The notes below the pieces were generated by a model. That model had not been told where the DNA came from and searched no databases. It worked only from the letters and a program-made list of their open reading frames with translations. Position numbers and translations under genes: made by a program. DNA of 64,000 bases from Dactylonectria macrodidyma (taxonomy: Eukaryota > Ascomycota > Sordariomycetes > Hypocreales > Nectriaceae): contig JAGMUV010000006.1 in NCBI GenBank assembly GCA_020744425.1, positions 2,356,001-2,420,000 on the forward strand. Direction: 5' to 3'. Below are positions 53,448 to 63,538 of this stretch, one piece after another; the stretch's first letter is position 1; each line of letters starts with the position of its first letter.

Positions 53448-56400
53448 TCATCTCCCCACATCCAGACTGGTCCTCCCGTCATTATCCTCCAACAGTGGAT
53501 CAACTCCTTTGGCCACAGCTTGTTCAAACATGTAAGCATTCTTGTTTGCCAGGAAATGCAATACCGTCCTTCCTTTGTTGTCTCTTGCAAGCCAGTCCAC
53601 GCCGAGATCATCCAACATCTCCAGTGTCTTGACAATTGCAGCCTGCTCTTTACGAAACCTTGAGTCAACCACGACGAGAGAAAAAAACAAGTGTATCGGA
53701 ACCTCTCCCGCCTTGTTTCGTGCATTTACATCGACAGTCTCTGCGATACGTCGAAAGAGGTCATGTGCGTGCTCGTAAAGCAATACTGAATCGAATCCCA
53801 CAAGTCCACAAGCAAGGTAGTGGAGCATAGTGTTCCCGGCATTATCCACCGTCATGTCGGCAATTGACAAAAGGTAATGAACCCAAAGAGGTTCCTCGGG
53901 TTTGTACCCGTGGATATAAGAGGAGCTTCCAAACGATGACAAGCCATAATGAAGAGGGTAGTATCCAAAAACATCAACCTGGTTGACAAGGGAGGCATCG
54001 ACAGCTTTGAGCACGACCAGTTTATCTCCAAATGACATTTGACTCCCTAATGCATAGTGGAGTACGTTTCTGCCAAACTTGTCCACGGCCATTGGATTTG
54101 CACCTCGCTTCAACAATGACAAGAAAGCGTGGGTTGTTTCATCAACCCGGTAAAAACCCCTTCTGTTGCAGGACGCAAGCAAAAGTGTCGCCCCAGAAGC
54201 GTTACGGCGTTCCAGGTCAAGTGGGAGATCCAGGATTGGTTGGTAAGTTCTATGGATACTCAAAACCTCATGAGCCAGTGTACCCTCAAAGCTTTGACTC
54301 TCCCAGGTGTTGCGAACAGCAAGAGTCAGGGTTGACAAATCCTCAGGTTCATACACCAACTTCTGACACGTGTCATATGGATCAACACCTGCTTCCAGGA
54401 GAGCATTCATAGCTTGTGTCCCGAATTCCGAAGCTTTTTTTCCCGATGGACCTCCTAGCATCGAGCTACCTCCAAAGTAAGACGCCCGAAGCAGGGGATG
54501 TTCTTCCGAAGTTGACCATGATTTGATCAGGTCGGTCGACAGCAGTAGTTTCAAAAGCTCCAGATTCTGTCTTTGAAAGGCGTGCATCACAGCTGTGGTG
54601 GTTATCCTTGCTCCATGACGTATCAAGAGTCGAACCAAGCCTTCCTTTCCCTGAGCCATGTCGATAGAGCTAGGTCCAGCATTCGGATCGGCCCCTGATT
54701 TTAGCAGTGCATTTACTACATCTTCGGCCATGGTAGACGTCGATGCCAAAGCCACGTGGAGCGGAGTTCTTCCTTGATCATCGCGAGCCTCCAGATCCGC
54801 ACCTCGAGATACAAAATACGGAATGGCCTGGGCCACTTGCCACCACTTGGTTGACACTGCAAGGATATGAAAGGGACGATCCATTCGAGCACCTTTCTTC
54901 TCCAGTACTCGAATCACGTCCATGTTTGGAAGCTCAGACAAGAATGCCGGTAGCACCAAAGAATCCACTGCGTGTCTTGGGGAGCATCGATCCAGTAGAT
55001 CAGCGAAGCCAACATGGGCAAACTGATGCAGGACAGAATCTCCAAGTTCTCTTTCCATGGTAAAATCCGCCCCAGCCTTGTATGCTTCTTCAATCAAGGT
55101 GTATTGACGCTCGACGAGAAACATACTGATTGCATCCCAGTTGCCTTGTCCAACAGCAATCGGAGTCGTTTCCCAAAGTACCTTTGTATCGGATTGCCAT
55201 CGAGCGTTGCTTGCCAGAATAGGACCAAATAAATCAAGACTTTCGCCTCGCATTTCATCATGAATTCGAAATAGCAGGGCAGTTGCATAATCGTCTCGAT
55301 GTTGTGCCGCATGTGCCATGGCGTCGAAAATCGCTGGGCCGCCCCATTGAGATTCCATGTAGAGATTCACTCCGGCTTTCAACAACATTCGAATAGTTTC
55401 CTCACACCGTGTGTGATTGAGACGGAATGGAATATCTTCAGTCGGCCGGCTTTTATCATTAATGGTCAATCCACCGCCCGAGTTTCCTTCCCAGAGACGT
55501 TGCTCTTGAGCAAAAAAGGCACACTGGAAAATGGGAGAAAACCAAGGCTCTCCGACTAGGACCCGGGATTTGCGATAGCTAGGTTCAATTTCGGCACCCG
55601 CTTCAATCAAAAGAGCAACCGATTCTGGTCGACCTGAGCGACAGGCATAATGAAGCGGAGTGTATTCTGCTTTGTTTCTTTGATTCACCGCTTCCGTTGC
55701 CTTTTGTGGACTCAATTCCTTCATTTTGAAGAGGACCCGCCCGAGAATGTTGCTTTGTCTACATCTCGCGGCAATGTGAAGTGCATTCATGCCTTCTCTG
55801 CTGATCAGAAACGGGTCTGCCCCTTGACGCAGCAAGATACTCATAGCATAGTCCGAGGTGGAAGCCGCATAATGAAGGGGCGTCAGACCTTGGTAATCCG
55901 CTGCATTGGCATTGGACTTGAGCAGTTCCAGGCATGAGTGTTTTGTGCTTATTTGGCATGCCAAGTGTAAAGGAGTCTGACCAGCAAGATTCGGTTGATC
56001 CATGTTCAGTCCTGACCGTTCAAACTCTTCCAGCAGCTCAGGCACTCGCTCCAAGCCCGGTTCATACCGAAGCCTTGCCACTTCATGATACAGCGTGTTG
56101 CCGTCAAAATCCGCTACCAAGGGCGAAACTCCTCCATCAACAAGGTAGCGATACAGTTTCGTTTTAGACTCTCTAGGAAAATCTAGACAGGTTCGAGCGA
56201 GTTCATGAAGAACAGTCCGACCGCTTCCATCGATAGTATCCAAGCTAGCACCACCTGCACGGAAAATCTCCAGTTCAGCAATGGTTATGTCCGCGGGAGG
56301 TTTACCAATGACCCTGAACAAAGGGGTACGACCCTGTGAATCGCGTGCATCAATCTTGGCGCCGTGGCTGAGAAGGAGACGAAATGGCTTGTCATCAGTT

Positions 56401-58919
56401 CTCTCTGCATAAAATTCGCCCAATCGAGAGGCAAGGACATGAAGTGGTGTCTCTCCATTGCGATTTTTCGAATGTACACCGCCAGCAGAAAGAAGCGCCG
56501 AGAGGAGGGACGGCAATGGGGGCTCTCTACCGCCTAATGCCAGATGAAGAGGTCCATTTCCGTCATAATCTGCAACACTGCAGTCTGGTCCGTATTCGAG
56601 CATCCTCAAAGCGAGGTGGCAGTTGGTGGTGATGGCTTTCAAAAAGGGCGTCTTACCAGTGTCGGTTTCCCTCTTGTTCATGTCTGCTCCATTCTCCATT
56701 AGAAGCTTGAGGTAACCGTCTTGCCTCTCCGAACATAGACCTGCGGGCAACTGGTGAAGCACAGTCTCTCCGGATGCCGTTTCTGCGTTGGGATCTGCTC
56801 CTGCTTCGAATAGCAGCTCGAGTGTCACCGAGCTACGTGCAAAATGTACAGGACACAATCCGTGGACCGATTTTTCATTCACATCAGCTCCTGCTTGAAT
56901 GAGAAGGGAGAGACCACGTTTAAACTTGGCGCGATCCGTGGGTTTGTCGAGGCAAAACACTTCGAGAGCTGTTGATGCAGGCGGTAGTGGACCAAACGGC
57001 CAGTCAGGGTTTTGTCGAGGAGCGGTGCATTGAATTGAAACATCAGCGCCAGCTTCAATCAAAGCCTCCATCGAATCAACGTCTCCCCGCGATGCAGAAA
57101 CAAACAAGGGTGATCGGGAGTCGTGTACGGTATTAGGATCGACGCCAGGTTCCTGGAGTAATCGCCTCACGATTCGACTGCGATTCGTCGATTGAATGCC
57201 CCCGCATACAGCCCAGAACAGTGCTTGCTGTTTGTAATCCAGACTAAGATGCGGTATAAACGCGTTACATATGTCCAAGTGGCCATGCTCAAAGACGGAC
57301 TGAAGGGATGTCGACTCTCCCACGGTCGGGACACCAGCTTCCAGGAGGATTTTCACCACCTTGGTGTGTTGATTCTCTGCGGCTTGGTACAATGGCTTTG
57401 TGTCTTTGGCTACACCAAGCTGTAGCAACACTTTTACAGTACGAATCATGCCACGGTTCGAGGCGTACCACAACGGCGTCCTTCCGTCACCACCCCGTAC
57501 ATCAATCTCGGACGTACCATAAAGGTCGACATGCTTCGAAATGTATCCACCAAGTCCATGGAATGCGGCAATGTGAAGTTTCGAAGGGGTTGCATCATGG
57601 CCGTCCCAACAAAGTCGCAACCACTTAGAGGACGAAAGGAACGATTCAACTTGTTCAAACAATTCCCCAGACATGATGCCTTTTGCAGCATGACCATACC
57701 AGTTCTCAACTGCATATGCCGAGAATGGAAAGTCTAGCATCCTGTCGCTATCAAGGCATTGCATGTAGCGCAAACAAACAGTTGCGAGCTGTGTGTGTAC
57801 AGACTCGGTGCTCGTCAGGAATTCAGTCAGAGAGTGATGGATCACCTGGACAGTCTCGTCGGGTAGAATCTCCAGCAGCGGTCCGAATGCAGACCGAATT
57901 AAAGCTTTGTATTCTTTGAGGCTCAACGTCCCATTTGCCTTGATCATATCCGCAAGCTCCAACAAACGGAGGGGTCGAATCGCGTGGGAAACCAATTGCA
58001 AGATTTGCAATTGAGTGGTTTCAGTCATCTCACTCTGCGCATGCTTCTTGAGAATGCCGCGATACATTTCGTCCAAGGTGGGCATGGTTTGCAGGATTTT
58101 TGGAATGTCTGCTTTTGGTTCAAAGTTGATGGCCAACTTGGCGTAGAGAAACACGCCGTTGGCTGCCTTTTCGATGGCCGCTCTGTCGCTCTCCGACAGG
58201 CACTCAAGACTATGTCGCACGTATGCAGCAATGTCATCATCAGGCTCCATGCAAATTTGTATAGATTGAACCCGCTTCATCAAAAATTCCACAGTCACAA
58301 CTGGTCGACTGGTCATCAAGACTTTGATGTGAGCTGGTCGCCATTGGCCAAGCTCGGCTAGCAGACTGACAAAGTCGTTTTGATCCATTTCATCCAAAGC
58401 ATCCACAACGCAATAGACCAAAGGCAGCTGAGCCAACGCGGCGCAAAAGTGTCGCCAGAGATCCTCCAGGCAGAAACTGTCAAGCGAGCGACGAAACTTG
58501 ACGTATTCGCCAAGAACCACCTGCAAATGAGGACTGTGAATCAAAACTTGATCCAACCAGTCGCGAACGAGATTGATGGGTTGGCTCTGGCGAAAGAAAA
58601 AGTAGAGAACAAGGCTTTCCTGAGCCAGTATATGCGCCGTCCTGGCAGCCAAGACGGACTTTCCAGAGCCCGCAACGCCTTTGATCCACAAGAGGCCATG
58701 ATCTGGGCTGTCGTGCCACTGCTTGTACTTTGGTAAAGACAGCAACCATGATCCAGTGCCAGCAAGGTAAGATGCGAGATGTTTGTGATAGTCGCTGCTG
58801 TCAAGATTGTAGTTTGTTGGCTTCAGCCATGATCGAATGCTCTCAATCGTGTCCGGATCGACCCTAACATTCTCTTGGACGGTAATGTCGCTGCCTGGGG
58901 CTGCCTGGAACCGAGACAT
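53448..58919 (-). CDS. NACHT-ankyrin repeat protein (fungal NLR-like)
   Basis: One uninterrupted frame; 1823 residues from the ATG at 58919, or 1834 from 58952. After only about 30 residues comes WLKPTNYNLDSSDYHKHLAS, the usual lead into fungal NACHT domains. The P-loop is GVAGSGKS at residues 81-88 and Walker B is VYCVVDALDEMD near 169-179, so nucleotide binding should be intact. A helical region follows, with IHHSLTEFLTS near residue 375. From about residue 470 to the end there are several dozen ankyrin-type repeats (GRTPLHVALAS, GLTPLHYAAST, GRTVLHELART). Such STAND proteins act as receptors in fungal allorecognition or immunity. A separate N-terminal effector domain is missing. Confidence 0.92.
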   Translation of the reverse strand: MSRFQAAPGSDITVQENVRVDPDTIESIRSWLKPTNYNLDSSDYHKHLASYLAGTGSWLLSLPKYKQWHDSPDHGLLWIKGVAGSGKSVLAARTAHILAQESLVLYFFFRQSQPINLVRDWLDQVLIHSPHLQVVLGEYVKFRRSLDSFCLEDLWRHFCAALAQLPLVYCVVDALDEMDQNDFVSLLAELGQWRPAHIKVLMTSRPVVTVEFLMKRVQSIQICMEPDDDIAAYVRHSLECLSESDRAAIEKAANGVFLYAKLAINFEPKADIPKILQTMPTLDEMYRGILKKHAQSEMTETTQLQILQLVSHAIRPLRLLELADMIKANGTLSLKEYKALIRSAFGPLLEILPDETVQVIHHSLTEFLTSTESVHTQLATVCLRYMQCLDSDRMLDFPFSAYAVENWYGHAAKGIMSGELFEQVESFLSSSKWLRLCWDGHDATPSKLHIAAFHGLGGYISKHVDLYGTSEIDVRGGDGRTPLWYASNRGMIRTVKVLLQLGVAKDTKPLYQAAENQHTKVVKILLEAGVPTVGESTSLQSVFEHGHLDICNAFIPHLSLDYKQQALFWAVCGGIQSTNRSRIVRRLLQEPGVDPNTVHDSRSPLFVSASRGDVDSMEALIEAGADVSIQCTAPRQNPDWPFGPLPPASTALEVFCLDKPTDRAKFKRGLSLLIQAGADVNEKSVHGLCPVHFARSSVTLELLFEAGADPNAETASGETVLHQLPAGLCSERQDGYLKLLMENGADMNKRETDTGKTPFLKAITTNCHLALRMLEYGPDCSVADYDGNGPLHLALGGREPPLPSLLSALLSAGGVHSKNRNGETPLHVLASRLGEFYAERTDDKPFRLLLSHGAKIDARDSQGRTPLFRVIGKPPADITIAELEIFRAGGASLDTIDGSGRTVLHELARTCLDFPRESKTKLYRYLVDGGVSPLVADFDGNTLYHEVARLRYEPGLERVPELLEEFERSGLNMDQPNLAGQTPLHLACQISTKHSCLELLKSNANAADYQGLTPLHYAASTSDYAMSILLRQGADPFLISREGMNALHIAARCRQSNILGRVLFKMKELSPQKATEAVNQRNKAEYTPLHYACRSGRPESVALLIEAGAEIEPSYRKSRVLVGEPWFSPIFQCAFFAQEQRLWEGNSGGGLTINDKSRPTEDIPFRLNHTRCEETIRMLLKAGVNLYMESQWGGPAIFDAMAHAAQHRDDYATALLFRIHDEMRGESLDLFGPILASNARWQSDTKVLWETTPIAVGQGNWDAISMFLVERQYTLIEEAYKAGADFTMERELGDSVLHQFAHVGFADLLDRCSPRHAVDSLVLPAFLSELPNMDVIRVLEKKGARMDRPFHILAVSTKWWQVAQAIPYFVSRGADLEARDDQGRTPLHVALASTSTMAEDVVNALLKSGADPNAGPSSIDMAQGKEGLVRLLIRHGARITTTAVMHAFQRQNLELLKLLLSTDLIKSWSTSEEHPLLRASYFGGSSMLGGPSGKKASEFGTQAMNALLEAGVDPYDTCQKLVYEPEDLSTLTLAVRNTWESQSFEGTLAHEVLSIHRTYQPILDLPLDLERRNASGATLLLASCNRRGFYRVDETTHAFLSLLKRGANPMAVDKFGRNVLHYALGSQMSFGDKLVVLKAVDASLVNQVDVFGYYPLHYGLSSFGSSSYIHGYKPEEPLWVHYLLSIADMTVDNAGNTMLHYLACGLVGFDSVLLYEHAHDLFRRIAETVDVNARNKAGEVPIHLFFSLVVVDSRFRKEQAAIVKTLEMLDDLGVDWLARDNKGRTVLHFLANKNAYMFEQAVAKGVDPLLEDNDGRTSLDVGR

Positions 58920-59782
58920 GCTGGCGGTCAGGCTATAACACGATGGCTCCATGGACTGTAATCCAGGTTGGGATGCCTAAACGAGTGGGAGTAAGCTACC
59001 TTTATACCTACTCGACACCGCACATGATGCTTCATGCCACATTCAGCCTCACCAGGCTAGTAAGTTGGAGGCGGCGAGGCGCAGCGAGCGGGGAAGCTCC
59101 TGATACGGTGTACTTTGCGGGAATGCATTTCGTAGTGATTGAATATACAATATTTGAGCGATTCTGTTGGTGAAAGGGCGACGAGCGAAAGACGGGCTCC
59201 AGCAAGAGGATATAACGATTTTGTCCGTCACGAGAGAAGCTGGAATCACTGAGCGGAGACAATGTTTGTATCTGTCGTCTCGGATGGAGCTAAAATCACG
59301 ATTGTCTTCTCTCAGTAGCACAGGAGCTTCCTTCTTGATGGGACTGTAATCAGAGCGGATACCACAGTTATGTGTGTCTTAGCGGAGCTAGAGCGGCCAC
59401 GTCTTTTAAACGATCCCTTCAATCTCGGCGACGAGGGCTTCACCACTAGCCGTGCTTGCTTGCTGGGCTCATCGCTTACCGTGCGATCGCTGCGGCGAGT
59501 AGAGTTTAGCGGCTGCTACTATCCATCTGGGAGTTGGAGTTGTCAAGTCTCTAGAGCCCGAACAGTCAAAATGCTCGAGAGTCTAGAAAGCTTCGATTGC
59601 GACTGTAATTGACATCTAGCTGTCGCTATTCCAACGTGCAAGTATCAATCTCTACCTTGTCATTTCTGGCGTGCAAAACATGTTTCTACTATCTTGGGAT
59701 TCAGAATCAATAACCTTGAATGCACACTCATCACACATCACAACAACCAAACACACCACGTACGTACAGATACAGATACAAA
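58920..59782. other. intergenic region
   Basis: Promoter of the NACHT-ankyrin gene and flank of the coiled-coil pseudogene. I looked for an upstream exon coding an effector domain for the NACHT protein and found none. Confidence 0.45.
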
Positions 59783-60404
59783 ATGAATTCCGGGGATTCT
59801 ACTAGTAATGATAACCAGAGGTCCCTTGCCTACGACGAAGCCGATGCTCGCGAGGCCGAGTTCGACGCACTCGACACTGAGGACGCTCTCGACGCTGAGC
59901 TCGATGCTCACGAGCGTGAAACTCTCAATGCAGGGCTCGATGCTCTCGAAGCTGCAATCAACGCTCTCGAACTTGCGCTGGACGCTCGTGAGCGAGAAGC
60001 TCTCGACACTGAGCTCAATATTCGCAGGGTCGAGCTGAACGCTCGTGAGACTGTTCGCATGATTGATGCATCTGACGTCGAGCTCGAAAATCGCGACGAT
60101 TCACTCGACGCTCGCGAGGCCAACCTCAATACCCGTAGGCCTGAGTTCAACGCTCTCCAGGCCGGGGTCGAGGCTGTCTAGGCCGGAATCGATGCTGGCG
60201 AGGCTAGAATTGCCGATCTCGAGTCTGGACTCGAAGACTAGGTGCCCAAGACGAGAAAATCTTGAAGAGGTTGATGAAGAACTTGGCATTCCATCACCAG
60301 AGTTTTCTGGACGCATGCCTTTGGTCGGGAGACATGGACTCCTGAGGGCCAAGCATTCAGTCACTCCTCCGCCTTCGTCGGAGTTTCAGACACGCTTAAT
60401 GTGA
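59783..60404 (+). pseudogene. broken coiled-coil protein gene with DARE/ELDA heptad-like repeats
   Basis: An ATG at 59783 opens 132 codons very rich in Asp, Glu, Ala, Leu and Arg, with recurring DAREAE, ELDA and ALDARERE segments that would form a long helix. TAG at 60179-60181 stops it, but the same pattern continues in frame (AGIDAGEARIADLESGLED) to a second TAG at 60239-60241. Coding character then continues in another frame (RRENLEEVDEELGIPSPEF) to 60404. One nonsense change and one frameshift explain this. Alternatively the 132-residue product is real. Function unknown. Confidence 0.55.
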
Positions 60405-60713
60405 GATCATCGTGCTTTCTCGCCAATGTATTCAGTCTGATCACCGAGCTGCAATCCAAAGGCGGTAAATCTTCCGTCCCGATGATCCTGGCAATGTGTT
60501 CAGCGCTCCTTGCCTTGTTGATGCCCTGTCGTCATAGCAGCATCAAACGAAACAGCGAGCTCCAGGGGAATGCCACCGGTATCTTTCCACCAACATCGAT
60601 ATATTCCTTTATGTGAACCAAGGCTTTTTGGTCCTGTATGCGAGCATGTTACCCAACTATAGACCAGAGCTGTGACCCTGTCCTCGAGGGATGCCTCAGC
60701 AAAACTCACGCAC

Positions 60714-61085
60714 TTATTTATTGAGGCATATGAGGCAAGCCCAAAGAGTGCCCTTTGGAGCCCAGAGGCCACTGTCTGCCTTGTGAGTCTTGGCCTGCTC
60801 CTCTCGGCTTTTCTTGCGGCCGTCACGGCGCGCAGAGGATGGTGTTGCCCATGGGCACGAGTGGACCTTGGCGATGACGGCGTTTGTGTTGGCCTCTTGG
60901 GCTGTGTAAAGAACCAGGGCAACGTCTTCCGAATGGTTCTGCCGGGCAGCCAGCGAGCCCCCAGGGTTTGGTTGGGCCACGTTGTCGTCTCCCATAGCTG
61001 CACAGGAATCGTTCCTACAGGCCTTCGGGCGGCGCCCGTAGGGTACCGTGTGGTAACTGCGCTTCATGTCGTCGTTGCGACGCAT
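60714..61085 (-). pseudogene. diverged duplicate of the gene at 62189 (copy A)
   Basis: The start codon and 5' flank align with those of the gene starting at 62189. The first residues (MRRNDDMKRSYHTVPYGRR) resemble MPRDDRPRRNNRRVPYERP. After that similarity is lost, and the frame holds no coiled coil, so this copy is probably decayed. Confidence 0.35.
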
Positions 61086-61627
61086 CTTGCTGTATATGTG
61101 TTATAGGCAGTTAGAAACTTGAGTGTACCACGATGATGGAGTTACATACGCGTTTCTGTGTATTTGTTGTTGATCGATCTAAACTGTTCTCTGATAATGC
61201 TGGTATTTTCTTCCAGTCTATTGAGTTCGTATCGCTAAATACCTCCTTAAAGAGATTGGTCATTCTGTCAAAGTCGCGATGTCTTAGAGCTAGTCCGAAG
61301 GGTTCGTATCAACGGCCATGGGACTTGGCAATCACAGAGTACAGGTCACCATCGGCTACATATATGAAGGGATGCAGTTGTATACTCTCGCCGCCCTGTC
61401 TATATGTCCCTTCTATTGATGCCATTTGTCTCGCAATTCAAGGCGTGCCTTTTTGTTATAGAATCTCACCCTAACAAAGTGACAATCCTGGTGGTAAGGC
61501 CGGCGACACACAGAGTCGGTGACTGGGATAGCTATGGTGCCACGTTTCCAAACGTCTTCGAGGCAATACCATACCTCAGGCTTCGCCTTAAAAAGCGTCT
61601 GCCGCCTGCGTTCAAAGCCAGCATCTC

Positions 61628-61735
61628 CGAGAGGCGGACGAATTGAATGCAGAACTGCGCCGGCGTCTCGATGCCGCTGAAGCCCACGCAAAGGAACAGG
61701 GTGATAAGATCAAAGATTTTCCAGCGCCGATGTGA
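61628..61735 (+). pseudogene. coiled-coil coding fragment
   Basis: A short frame reads READELNAELRRRLDAAEA and HAKEQGDKIKD before a TGA. Its heptad-like, strongly charged composition looks like the end of a coiled-coil gene related in style to the pseudogene at 59783. No upstream exon or start was found. Confidence 0.35.
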
Positions 61736-61793
61736 CCAGGGCATCCCCCAGAATTCCGAAGTCGCCCCAGCGAAGTCGCAGCTGGAGCCTTCG

Positions 61794-62189
61794 TCAGACT
61801 CTCATGTGTTCTCCGAGGTGTCCATGGAACTGGCAGAAACCAGTCGGGACATCAACTTGGTACCCCACGGCAGCCTGTGTCACCGGGTGATGCCCGTCGC
61901 TCTGAAGGTTGCCCCAATCATTTTCGGCCCAGATTCCAAACGCATGCTGCTGGCGTTTATTCAGCTCGTGGCGAAGGCGCCTCTCGGCTACCTGGGTTTG
62001 CTCGTCGTGCCGGGCAAAAGCCATCGTGGCCGCTGCTGTGACCGTCGCGGCAACTGAGGTAGAGAGGGTGTTTTCGAGTTCTGTGACTCGATCGTTCAAT
62101 GTTCGTTGGGCGTTTGAACGGGGATCGTCCCTGGGCCGCTCATAGGGCACTCTGCGATTGTTACGCCTTGGTCTGTCGTCGCGAGGCAT
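61794..62189 (-). CDS. possible coiled-coil protein, 131 residues (copy B)
   Basis: Open frame beginning MPRDDRPRRNNRRVPYERPR, very basic and Arg/Asn-rich. It continues into a helix-like part (LNDRVTELENTLSTSVAATV, AERRLRHELNKRQQHAFGIW) that should form a coiled coil. The C-terminal 40 residues look less convincing; the gene may be truncated or have an intron there. Its first 20 codons and 5' flank are duplicated 1.1 kb away at 61085. No recognised family. Confidence 0.45.
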   Translation of the reverse strand: MPRDDRPRRNNRRVPYERPRDDPRSNAQRTLNDRVTELENTLSTSVAATVTAAATMAFARHDEQTQVAERRLRHELNKRQQHAFGIWAENDWGNLQSDGHHPVTQAAVGYQVDVPTGFCQFHGHLGEHMRV

Positions 62190-62970
62190 CTTTGCTGTAT
62201 GTACTAATACTGTGAGATAGTTTTTGTGACCGGAATGTGACCACGAAGATGGAATTGCGTACGCGTTTGTGTGTGTTTATCGTTGAAGATTCCAAACGAT
62301 GTGCTCCGCCAATGCTGGGTTTGGAATAAATAACAGGACATTTCTCTGACAACTGACAGCCAGCTGTCGCCATTCTGAAAGTGCAAACATCCAACTTCTG
62401 CCCACGCAAATGTAGGTGTATAGACCTCTGGGAAGAAGTCAATGGTGATTGATCACAAACGACTTGTCCAAGCCTTGGATCTCACAACAGTGTCTGGCCC
62501 ATTAGTCGGACGTTGTCCACACTAGAGTTGGCGAGATTCAGACTTATCAAGACTGTTGGCAAACCAGGTATCTACAGTACTCTACAAAACCCTAGAATCG
62601 CCTTCAGTTTGCCATTAAATGTCCGGTATCGGATTATCGGCCCCAATGGCATTCATTTGCGATTGTCATCCCGGATGACGCAATGTGCCTGCGCATGACG
62701 CGACATTATCTGGGGTATTCATCCGAAAATCACGACATCTTACCTAACAATGCAGATAACCTCTCCCACTTTGTCCGACGCAAATCTCCATTTCTGTACG
62801 TCAAGCGTCCATCTGGAAGCATCGCAATCCACGATAACCCCACAAGTCGGCAGCGAGATGAAGTCCCCCGAGCACGTAATTGCAATGGATTATTAAGAAT
62901 TAATTCAAGCAGGTATTTAAACGGTGAGTAGTACAGTCTTTCCATGCAAATCATTCTTTACTCATCCAAC
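62190..62970. other. intergenic region
   Basis: The first 100 bp match the flank of copy A at 61080-61175. The rest holds the promoter of the DUF1993 gene. No other gene is supported. Confidence 0.45.
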
Positions 62971-63538
62971 ATGGCTAGCCTTACGCTTTACGACACCCTC
63001 GTCCCTACTTTGATCAAGGGACTGCAATCCTTTGACCATGTCCTGACCAAGGCTGAAGAGTACGCCAAGGAGAAGAACCAGGACGTCAACGAATTCACAC
63101 AGGCCCGTCTTGTCGAAGACCAACTTCCGTTTGCCTTTCAGGTTCAAAATGCCTCCAAGGCAGCTCAAGTCGCCGCTGGCCGTCTGACTGGCACCGAGCC
63201 CACGTTCTTCGAAAACGACGAGAAGACGTTTGAAGATCTTCACAAGCGGATTCAAAAGACTCTGGACGAACTCAAGGCCCTCGATTCCGCTGCCATCAAC
63301 GCGAGAGCTGGGGAACAGGTTGATCTGTAAGTTTGCCCGTCAAGGCGAGTTCGAGGCTAACATCTCCAGGTTCATTCCTTGGGCCGGAACCACTCAAAAG
63401 GTCCCCGTTGAGCAAGCCGTCTTGACGCACAACTTTCCCAACTTTTACTTCCACCTAACCACCGGTTACTCCATCTTGCGGGCCAAAGGAGTGCCTCTAG
63501 GCAAGCGAGATTTCCTTGAGAACTTTCTGGGTTATTAG
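62971..63538 (+). CDS. DUF1993 family protein
   Basis: Two exons, 62971-63326 and 63370-63538, with a 43-nt intron (GTAAGT donor, GGCTAAC branch point), give 174 residues. I chose the ATG at 62971 (CCAACATGGC); an upstream in-frame ATG at 62944 is weaker. Family marks are LYDTLVPTLIKGLQSFDHVL at the start, ARLVEDQLPFAFQV, and in exon 2 LTHNFPNFYFHLTTGYSILRAKGVPLGK. The fold is a four-helix bundle related to DinB-like proteins. It is small and cytosolic, and common in fungi and bacteria. Biochemical role unknown; a stress-related function has been guessed for relatives only because of the fold. Confidence 0.9.

Noticed and set aside
60500..61003. 167-codon minus-strand open frame
   Set aside because: No motif, and it overlaps in another frame the copy A relic, which has better evidence from the shared start region.
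61133..61474. 113-codon plus-strand open frame
   Set aside because: Starts inside the duplicated 5' flank of copy A on the opposite strand and shows no domain.
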